This document shows positions 55,996-64,000 of a stretch of DNA of 64,000 nt, piece by piece. Positions within the stretch are counted from its first letter, which is position 1. Every line of letters begins with the position of its first letter. A program made the translations under genes and the position numbers. Below the pieces are notes generated by a model that saw only the letters and a list, made by a program, of their open reading frames with translations, had not been told where the DNA came from and made no database searches. Origin of the DNA: Dactylorhiza incarnata (Eukaryota; Streptophyta; Magnoliopsida; Asparagales; Orchidaceae); the NCBI GenBank assembly GCA_033032865.1, contig JAWHQI010000019.1:16596001-16660000 (forward strand). Reading direction: 5' to 3'.

Positions 55996-55998
55996 GGA

Positions 55999-56944
55999 TG
56001 TTGAAACCAGTAACCCAGTTTTAGCGTTCGAAAGGGGGATGCGGCTAACTCTTACTTGACCTAAGCTAAGACCCTTGACCGGTCACTAAGAACTGAGAGA
56101 CTTGCCCTTGACGATCACTGGAGTCTAGAGACAGACCCCTTAAGCTGCAGCGCGGAGGTCCCACCACACACCCAGAAGCTCACTCGGAACTTCCCCTCCC
56201 AAGCCAATACTGAGCCTGGGCACCTTGGAGGGCACTTAGAACCACCTCACTGTCAACCTTCGAAGACAAGAAGAGGGGGGTGCTTGCTCACAAGACCACG
56301 CGAGGGAGGGGCAGGAACCAACCCTTCCCAAGGTGCCCATGGGGGTCTATTTATAGACTTTCCCAAAAACGGACTGCGAATAGCCAAAATCAGACTGCGG
56401 ATAACCAAATTCCTCCGAAAGATAGGGGACGGGCGAGTGGGGGGCTGCCCCCACTCGCCTCCTCAAGAGGGAGGATGGGCGAGTGGGGGATTCTCCCACT
56501 CGCCCACGGCCGGGCGAGTGGGGGGTCTCCCCACTCGCCCACGGCCGGGCGAGTGGGGGTTCTCCCCACTCGCCCATGGCCGGGCGAGTGGGGGGTCTCC
56601 CCACTCGACCACGGCCGGGCGAGTGGGGGTTCTCCCCACTCGCCCACGGCCGGGGGAGTGGGGGCCTCCCCACTCGCCCATGGCCGGGCGAGTGGGGGGG
56701 TCTCCCCACTCGCCCAAAGGGTCGGGCGAGTGGGGGATTTCCCCCCCCCCCCCCCCCCCCCCCACTCGCCCGAGGGAAGCGGATGCTCTGCCCACTCTCC
56801 CCACCGCCCTTCCTTCCATCTTCTTCGGACCCGCTTTCACCTTAGCTAGTTCTGGTCGCTTGTGAATGGCTATTCTCCTTATCCGGCTCGATTCCGCTGA
56901 GTTTGGGTTAACCAAACCAGCTCGGCAAATATGAGGGTTGTACA
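55999..56944 (-). repeat. 5' LTR of Tat-D
   Basis: 946 bp. It is longer than its partner because of two to three extra palindrome units and a run of 23 C (56741-56763). The TATA box (minus) is at 56347-56356. Confidence 0.88.
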
Positions 56945-57261
56945 CTTCAGTTGGAAGAAGATTCAGCTACCATTCGTGTGAGAGAGTTCCAGATGTCTCT
57001 TGCTGAAGTGCAATGAGCAACAATTTGAAAAATGTCTTTTGACATTGATTGAGCTAATATGTCCATAGCCTTGGCATGAGCACTTTTCAGCTTCTTTGGA
57101 GCATCTGTTGATGTTGATGAAGTTGGAGGTCCTGTCAGGATAGAATTATAAATTTCTTCATCTATTGCATTCAAATATAATCTAATTCTAGCTTGTCATA
57201 AAGAAAAGTTATTCAAATTACAGATAGGTGGTCTGATACTTGAAAATTCATCTTGTGCCAT
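56945..57261 (-). pseudogene. gag: Copia gag, N-terminal part
   Basis: It starts ATG at 57261 on the minus strand (MAQDEFSSIRPPI). A TGA near 57200 interrupts it after NNFSL, then YLNAIDEEIYNSILTGPP, AKAMDILAQSMSKDIFQIV and DIWNSLTRMV follow, typical of the copia gag (UBN2-type) fold. It is cut at 56945 by Tat-D; the acidic end continues at 49719. Confidence 0.75.
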
Positions 57262-57342
57262 GAAAAAGAAAAACTCTAAAATAAATTTAAGATCTAATTG
57301 ATCTTTTTGATTCAGGTGTTAGCCTGTATACAATCATCCAAT

Positions 57343-57353
57343 CTCTGATACCA
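57343..57353 (-). other. Primer-binding site of the copia element, initiator tRNA-Met
   Basis: The plus strand reads CTCTGATACCA, the 3' end of plant initiator tRNA-Met, two bases from the LTR at 57356. Confidence 0.88.
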
Positions 57354-57355
57354 AT

Positions 57356-58857
57356 TGAAAGGGAGGTTAGATCTTAGATTTACTCTAGAGGGGGGGGGGG
57401 GGGGGGGTGAATAGAGTATTAAAGGTTTTTCAATTAATTTTATAGCGGAATTAAATTAGTGATACTTATATGTGTATTGCAGAGTGAGTTATAAAACTAA
57501 ATAAAAACAAATCAGCACACAGCACAGCACACAGAAAATCACAACACAGAGGACACAAGGATTTTTATAGTAGTTCCCCACTAAACCTGGATACGTCTAC
57601 TCTTCTACCACACTTGGTAGGATTCCAGCACAGGTTGTTGATCAGGTGCCCTGCCACCAAGGGAGTTTTGATCAGGTGTCCACACACCAAGTGATCTTTT
57701 GATCAGGTGCTCTAACCTAACTACAGGTTTTTGATCAGGTGCCCTGCCACCAATGGTTGTAACTTTTGAAGGGAGTTATAACCCTTTATACAGGTGAAAA
57801 GAAAACAAAATATATTGTTCTTCTCTTTCAGAGAAGACTCTAGTTGATCCTTGATGATGTTAAGGAGCTCCCCCTGATTTGATTAGTGTTTGATGATCAG
57901 GTGAGGAAGCTTCTTCTCTAGAATGTAGTAACTCTTTTCTTCTTCTTCTGCAGTTGAGATCCTGAGTAAATGATCTAGATTGAGTGTCTCAGGATGAAGA
58001 TGATCTGCAGAGAAGAGTTAGCAAACAAGATAGATAATAATATGTTGTTCTCTTTCTCTTCTTTTTTGCTTTCTCTGTCTGTATGTAATCTGGAGAGCTT
58101 CTCTCTCATATTTTGAATTCTTCTTCTTTCTTCTATCTCTCTCTCAAAGGGAAGAGATAAAGTCTCTCTTTATCAACTGGACTCCTCGAGAAGATAAACG
58201 GTCATCTTTAATTTAAGATGTTCTGCAACGACAATATCATTAATGTTCTGCAACGGCTATATCATAAATTATTCTGCAACGGCTATATCATTAATGTGAG
58301 GCAGTGATAATTCATACAAAGAAGAGCAGCAATATATAAAGAGAAATCATTCAACATATTGTTTTATCAGATCTAGAATTTTAGTCGAGCAGAGAAATGA
58401 GAATTTATAAAGCTGATAATATTTCGTCGATCTCAGCTTGAAGTTCGTCGGGCAGAGCTCGATGTTTGTCGATCTGATCATTGAATAAATGCATAGAGAT
58501 CTTTCGTCGAGCGCTGCTTGGATTTTGTCGAATGCAGCTTCAGATATATTTCGTCGAGTGCTGCTTGGATTTCGTTGAATGCAGCTTCAGAGACATTTCG
58601 TCGATCACAGCTTGCTTGATATTTTGTCGAGCGCTGCTAGATTTTCGTCGATCGCAGCATCCTTGATATTTCGTCGAGTGCTGCTAGCTTTTCATCGAAC
58701 GCAACTTCAGAGTCATTTCGTCGATCGAAGTTAACTTATATTCTTTTTTGTGTCTTCTGTCTTAATGAAATTTGTTCTAGGTTTATACAAGATGTGTAAT
58801 GATAGAAACTTAGACCAAAGATGGATCGTAACTCAAATCAAAACTAGGGTTCCAACA
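57356..58857 (-). repeat. 5' LTR of the copia element
   Basis: 1502 bp, closely matching 46501-47990. It has a run of 18 G (57390-57407) where the partner has 8. The TCGTCGA repeat array is at about 58502-58740. Confidence 0.88.
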
Positions 58858-58862
58858 GATGG

Positions 58863-61800
58863 TCGATGCGGAAGAGTGGGATCGAGAGATGGGGGAGTCG
58901 GCGGGGCTCGAGGAGGAGAAGGAGAGAAGAGGGGGAAGGAGAAGCCCAGGAGGAAGGGGCGGAAGATTTGATGGAGGTTCGAGAAGAGAGGAAGGGGGAA
59001 GAGGCCGAGATGCTGGCCCAGGGAGAGGAGAAAGAAGGAGTTTGGGGGGAGCAGTCACGGTTGTAGGCCATGGATGAGATCGTGGAGCTCAAGGTCACCA
59101 CCCGAGCGGGGGTGGTGGAGAAAGTCAAGATCAGCAGAGAGCTTAGCCCAGAGGAGCAGAAGCAAATCCTGGCCTGTGTGCAGGAGAACGTGGATGTCTT
59201 CGCCTAGAGAGCAGCCGAGATGCCCGGGATCGATGCGGATGTGGCTTGCGACCGCCTCCACCTCGAGCCCGGCACCCGACCTATCCGACAGAAGAAGAGG
59301 GCCATAGCTAACAAGCTGGAAGGGCCCATCTGAGAGGAGGTAGGCAAGCTCCTCCAAGCAGGTTTTGTATCGGAGATCCAGTATCCAGGCTGGGTCTCCA
59401 ATGTGGTTATGGTGAAGAAAGGGGGAGGTAAGTGGAGATTGTGTGTTGACTTTTCCTTGCTTAATAAATCATGCCCCAAGGATTGCTACCCTTTGCCTCG
59501 AATCGACGCGCTGGTTGACTCAGCCGTCAGTTTTTCTGTGATGTCTTTTTTAGATGCTTTTTCAGGTTACCACCAAATCCGAATGCACCCCCCCCCCCCC
59601 CCCCACACCCCCCCCCTACTCCCCTACATCAAGGATGTCTCTTTGATCACCGGGGATGGGTGCTATTTCTATAAAATGATGCCCATTGGGCTCAAGAATG
59701 CAGGAGCCACGTACCAGCGGATGATGGACCGGGTCTTCCGAGAGCAAAGGGGTACAAACCTGGATGTCTATATAGATGACCTCATGGTGAAAAGTCGGAA
59801 CCTTGGGAATCACCTCCAGGACCTTCAAAAAACCTTTGGGACATTGAGAAGATTCAAGTTGAAGCAACCCCCAGAAGTGTGTCTTCGGGCCTAGCTGGGG
59901 AAAGTTCCTCAACCACTTGCTCACCCCAGTAGGGGTGGAACCCAATCCAGACAAAGTCAGGGCCATCATGGAGTTGGGGTCCCCAAGAAACGCGAAGGAG
60001 GTTCAGTGGCTAACAGGGAAGTTAGTTGGGCTCAGCAGGTTGCACTCCAGGGCGGGAGAGAAGTGAGCACCCTTCTTCAAGGTGCTACAGGGGAATCAAA
60101 AAATTGAATGAACCCCCGAGTGCGAGAGGGATTTTCAAGCACTGAAAGAGCAATTGACCCAAGCTCCCTTGCTTCAAGTGCCTAGGCAAGGAGAAGACTT
60201 GTCCCTGTACTTGGGGATAGGGCCCGCAGTTAGTTCAGTATTGGTTCGGGAAGAAGGTTGAAAGCAACTCCCAATCTACTACGTTAGCCGAGACCTAAGG
60301 AAGACGGAGCTTCGGTACCCATCCTGGAGAAGTTGGTCGTCGCCTTGGTGGTGTCGGCCATGAAGCTCCGGCCCTATTTCCAAGCGCATTTGATCAAGGT
60401 TGTGACCGACCACCCCCTTCACAACATCATGGAAGGGGTGGAGCACTCGGGGAGATTGGCGAAGTGGTCAGTAGAGTTGAGTGAATTTGATATTTCATAT
60501 GTGCCTTGGTTGTCAATAAAGGCCCAAGTGGTGGCAGACTTTTTGGCGGATTACGTGACCGAACTGGAAGATTTCGAGCTGCCCAGTTTGGTGGCTTGGA
60601 GGATGACAGTGGACGGGGCCTTGGGCAAGCATTCCTTTCGGGGAGGGGTGGTTTTCATAAGCCCCAAAGGGACGAGGATCGAGGAGGCCATCAATATTCA
60701 TTTTCCACTCAGCAATAACCAGGCAGAGTACAAGGCAGAAGTGGCGGGCATGCGGCTGGCCTGGGAATTGGGAGTGCAGGATATGGATGTCTCGACGGAC
60801 TCCATGGTGGTGGCTTGCCAGGTTAGGGGGGAGTTCGAGGTGAAGGAGTCGACTCTCCAGTGATACCTGGAAAGGGTCAAGGGGCTCATAGGGCAGTTCC
60901 GGACCTTCTCAATCCATCACGTGCCAAGGGAGTAGAGTGCTGCGGCGGACCTTCTAGCCAGGTTCGGACCCATGGCAAGGGGGACGGTGTCGGACCTCTT
61001 CCGTCCATCTATCGAGGAGGGAGAGCAAATGGAGGTGGACCAGCGGGCATCATGGATGGATCCCTTCATCACCTTCTTGATGGCGGGAAAGCTCCCCGAA
61101 GGCGATGTGGATAAGTGGCGCTTTAGGTATAAATCGGATTATTACTCATTACATACAGGAGGGCTATACAGGAAAATGATCTTGGGGCTCCTAGCCCGTT
61201 GTGTATCAGAGGAGGAGGTCATGAGGGTCCTGGTGGAAATCCACTCGGGGGAGTGTGACAGCCACTCAAGGAGCCGGACCCTGGAGGGGAGAGTGTTAAG
61301 GCAAGGCTATTTTTGGCCTACCCTCACCAAGGATGTGGCGGAGTTCGTAAGGAAGTGCTCAAAGTGCCAATTTTTCGCCCCTCTCCAGCTTCTACCAGCG
61401 CAAAGGCTTCAATCCATCACAGTACCCTGGCCCTTTGTCATATGGGGTTTGGACCTTGTAGGTCCTTTCCCGCAAGCGAGTGGCCAGAGAAGATTCTTGT
61501 TGGTGATGATTGACTATTTCTCCAAGTGGCTGGAAGTGAAGGCTCTAGCCAAGGTAACATCCCAAGTAGTTAGAAATATCATATGTGGGAGATAATATGC
61601 AGGCATGCGCTCCCGCTAGCCATAGTTACAGACAACGGGCCGCAATTTGCCAGCGACTAGTTCGCCAGCTTCTACACCCAGCTCGGCGTAGATCTTCGGT
61701 TTGCGTCAGTCCACCAACCGAGGAGCAATGGGCAGGTGGAGGCAGCAAACAAAATTATCGTGAACTTGCTGAAGATGAAGGTCAAAAACCTCAGGGGGAA

Positions 61801-62305
61801 CTGGGTAGAGCATTTACCCTCGGTCCTCTGGGCCTTGAGCACCATTCCAAACACGGCTATGGGAGAGACTCCATTTAAGTTTTCCCATGGGTCCGAGGCC
61901 GTTCTCCTAGTAGAGTTCGATGTGAAGTCCCCCAGGGTGGTCACCGCGGGTGAGGGGAATGAAGAATGGCTAATAGAAAATGGGGAAGAGCAAAGGCTAT
62001 CACTGGACCTGGTGGAAGAGCTCCATGATTTAGCCACCGTCTATCAAGAGGAGGTCAAACGGCGGATGGCTCGGTACTTCGACAAGCACATCCGAGTAAA
62101 ATATTTCGAGAAAGGAGACCTGGTGCTGAAGAAAGATAACGCGGCCGAGAGAGGAGCCGCGGTAGGAAAGCTCAATCCAAATTGGGAGGGGCCATAAATT
62201 ATAGACAAGGCGCTCAAGTCAAGAGTGTACCACCTACGGGATGTGGATGGGGTAGTCCTCGGCCTGGCCAGGAGCGGGGATGACCTGAAACGATTCTATC
62301 CTTGA
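58863..62305 (+). pseudogene. pol: Tat-C pol: reverse transcriptase, two RNase H domains, integrase
   Basis: ENVDVFA and AAEMPGIDADVACDRL lead into WRLCVDFSLLNKSCP, FLDAFSGYHQI, MPIGLKNAGATYQ and catalytic YIDDLMVKS (59770-59796, Ile in place of Val). A C-rich insertion (59588-59616) lies after QIRMHP. RNase H and archaeal-type RNase H are at about 60180-60960 (NNQAEYKAEV, VSTDS). Integrase at 60972-62305 has CSKCQFF, GLDLVGPFPQ, IVTDNGPQF and VEAANK. Stops (for example TAG at 59205, TGA at 59332) and frameshifts are many. It ends DDLKRFYP with TGA at 62303-62305. Confidence 0.85.
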
Positions 62306-62382
62306 AAGTTTTTTGTAATAAACTTTTTATATGTTCTATTCTCAATATATTGGTTTGGATGCTTTCATAAGCAGGAGTTCCT
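62306..62382 (+). other. Short spacer after Tat-C pol
   Basis: Non-coding link between the pol stop and the tandem array. Confidence 0.5.
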
Positions 62383-63325
62383 ATGTTTTTGGTGCTGGAG
62401 TGCCCCAGATCGATTCCGTTGCCGGGCACTCATAGACGGTGGGACAGGTTGATCTCTGGAGAGGCTGGCAAGGTGGAAAGTTTTTGGTTCTAGAGTGCCC
62501 TAGATCGATTCCTCTGTCGGTCTCTCATATACGGTGGGACAAGTTGATCTATGGAGAGGCTAACAAGGTGGAAAGTTTTTAGTGTTGGAGTACCCCAGAT
62601 CGATTTCACTGTTGGGCTCTCATAGACGGTGGGACAGGTTGATCTCTGGAGAGGTGGCAAGGTGGAAAGTTTTTAGTGTTGGAGTGCCTCAGATCGATTC
62701 CGCTGTCGGGCTCTTATAGACGGTGGGGTAGGTTGATCTCTGAGAGGCTGGCAAGGTAGAAATATTTTAGTGTTGGAGTGCCCCAGATAGATTCCGCTGC
62801 CGGGCTCTCATAGACGGTGGGATAGGTTGATCTCTAGAGAGGCTGGCAAGGTGGAAAGTTTATAGTGTTGGAGGTCCCCAGATCGATTCCGCTGTCGGGC
62901 TCTCATAGACGATGGGACATGTTGATCTCTGGAGAGGCTGGCAAGGTGGAAAGTTTTTAGTGCTGGAGTGCCCCAGATCGATTCCGCTGTCAGGATCTCA
63001 TAGACGGTGGGACAGGTTGATCTCTGGAGAGGCTGGCAAGGTGGAAAGTTTTTAGTGCTGGAGTGCCCCAGATCGATTTCGCTGTCGGGCTCTCATAGAC
63101 GTGGAACAGGTTGATCTCTGGAGAGGCTGGCAAGGTGGAAAGTTTTTAGTGCTCGAGTGCCCCAGATCGATTCCGCTGTCGGGCTCTCATAGACGGTGGG
63201 ATAGGTTGATCTCTGGAGAGGCTGGCAAGGTGGAAAGTTTTTGGTGCTCGAGTGCCCCAGATCGATTCCGCTGCCAGGCTCTCATAGATCGTGGGACAGT
63301 TTGATCTCTAGAGAGGCTGGCAAGT
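62383..63325. repeat. 95-bp tandem repeat array in the Tat-C 3' region
   Basis: About ten copies of a unit holding CCCAGATCGATTCCGCTG, CTCATAGACGGTGGGACAGG and GGCTGGCAAGGTGGAAAG. The GATCGATT box is at 62408, 62503 and 62598 and so on, a 95-bp step with small indels. The sequence is unrelated to the 80-bp unit of Tat-D, although the position is the same. Confidence 0.9.
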
Positions 63326-64000
63326 GAGTTATTCATGTTAAGGGGTTCGGTTCGCCAAACCTCTCAGGACCTTGACAGGGCGAGCCCTAGGGCTCGCTCG
63401 CGAGGAATACAAAGCCGCCATTTATGTAAGACACCAAATCCAAGGGAAACCGCTAGGCGGTTGGATACGATGGCCGCACGGCTCGTCGGGCTGGGTCCCA
63501 GCTCACAAAAGACACCTGGAGGATTCCTATGCAATGCCTGATACTAGCGAGTTGGGGGTCCACCGGCGCGACGGATAACGAGCAATGTTGGTCGGTCGAA
63601 ATGGGCAGGCGAGCGAGGCAGGGTAATGTCGATCCCGCTCGCAAGAGTCCAGCTGGGCGAGCCAGAGTCCGGAAGAGGGCCACACTTAGCGCAAGAAAAC
63701 AGATGGTCCATTAAACGAAATTCCTAAGCAGGATAGGCTACCTGAGGGCCCTCTTAGGTAGACGCGAGGTAAGGTGGCGAGACCAAAGTAAAAAGCTATG
63801 AAAGGTGCGAACACGAGCATGAATAATAGCGTTGAAAGGTGCGAGCGTGGATAAAAGTAAGATCACAAGCATATCATAAATATATTTACGCGAGCATAGA
63901 AAAACGTATTTGTGCAAGCGAGACAGAAAGACAATTACACGATAGAAAAATATTTCACGTTTTCTTTTCTCAAAAGTGTTACAACATAACGGCGAACTCG
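63326..64000. other. Tat-C 3' region up to the window edge
   Basis: GC-rich and then AT-rich non-coding sequence. No convincing coding region on either strand. By analogy with Tat-A and Tat-D, an antisense gene and the 3' LTR may follow beyond the edge. Confidence 0.45.

Larger units (their letters stand above)
49720..56944 (-). mobile_element. Tat-D: Tat/Retand-like element, minus strand, without gag
   Basis: LTRs are at 49720-50581 and 55999-56944, starting TGTACAACCC and ending TTTCAACA on their own strand. The flanks are CTTGA (49715-49719) and CTTCA (56945-56949), a duplication with one difference. An exact tRNA-Phe primer site is present. Pol follows the primer site almost directly; gag and protease are absent. 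Downstream of pol are an 80-bp tandem array and an opposite-strand gene next to the 3' LTR. Confidence 0.88.
46501..58857 (-). mobile_element. Ty1/copia retrotransposon, minus strand, carrying a nested Tat-D
   Basis: It is flanked by perfect GATGG duplications (46496-46500 and 58858-58862). On its own strand the LTRs start TGTTGGAACCC and end in CTTTCA. The initiator tRNA-Met primer site is beside the right LTR and a polypurine tract beside the left LTR, giving the minus orientation. Without Tat-D the interior is only about 2.1 kb: a gag start, an acidic gag end, and an integrase scrap. Most of pol is deleted. The lineage may be SIRE or Tork-like. Confidence 0.88.
29139..64000 (+). mobile_element. 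Tat-C: Tat/Retand-like retrotransposon split by two insertions
   Basis: Pieces at 29139-31580 (LTR, leader, gag, protease start), 46312-46500 (protease end) and 58863 to the window end (pol and 3' region) are in the same direction and in the correct order. The copia insertion has a perfect GATGG duplication, and removing it rejoins the coding sequence in frame at 46500/58863. At the first insertion roughly 110 bp of protease are missing. The 3' LTR lies outside the window. The copy is dead: many stops, frameshifts and internal deletions. Confidence 0.82.

Noticed and set aside
58810..59128. Several frames on both strands near the start of Tat-C pol
   Set aside because: They overlap the pre-RT linker of Tat-C; the pol frame is supported by continuity across the copia insertion.

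Overview
The window is a stretch of repeat-dense plant nuclear DNA made almost entirely of LTR retrotransposons inserted into one another. I found no host gene, rRNA or tRNA gene. The plant assignment rests on plant-specific lineages (Tat/Retand-like and Athila-like Ty3/gypsy with a second, archaeal-type RNase H in the Tat pol), on primer-binding sites matching plant tRNA-Asp, tRNA-Phe and initiator tRNA-Met, and on plant-like introns and TATA boxes. The species cannot be told. Nearly every reading frame is broken, many by C-to-T type stop codons, which suggests old, methylated heterochromatin.

Layout: (1) 1-10811, a plus-strand Tat element (Tat-A) cut by the left window edge. It has gag, protease, reverse transcriptase, two RNase H domains and integrase, then a spacer and about 4 kb of coding sequence on the opposite strand, including a gene with a TATA box and two introns. 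(2) 10812-27210, two Athila-like internal regions (A and B) in tandem around a single LTR (15392-22263). That LTR is split by a complete non-coding minus-strand LTR element (15853-21101) with a perfect ATGCC target-site duplication. Athila-B also holds a small DNA element (23891-25088) filled with a GC-rich 19-20 bp minisatellite. (3) 27211-29138, a truncated LTR resembling those of Del/Tekay chromoviruses. (4) 29139 to the right edge, a second plus-strand Tat element (Tat-C) split into three pieces (29139-31580, 46312-46500, 58863-64000).

Two loads split Tat-C. The first (31581-46311) is a rearranged cluster of a non-autonomous, Athila-related element. Its only gene encodes a roughly 364-residue acidic protein with two CCHC zinc knuckles. 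Two copies form a 5.09 kb inverted repeat, followed by two partial copies. The second load (46501-58857) is a minus-strand Ty1/copia element with a perfect GATGG duplication. It carries inside it a minus-strand Tat element (Tat-D, 49720-56944), which again has an opposite-strand gene with a TATA box and an intron next to its 3' LTR.

Recurring themes: Tat elements carry tandem arrays downstream of pol (80 bp in Tat-D, 95 bp in Tat-C) and independently expressed antisense genes. Three LTR families carry arrays of short GC-rich palindromes just upstream of the LTR TATA box. The non-coding elements keep the cis-signals (tRNA-Asp primer site, polypurine tract and, in one, a covarying hairpin) of the Athila relatives that could mobilise them.
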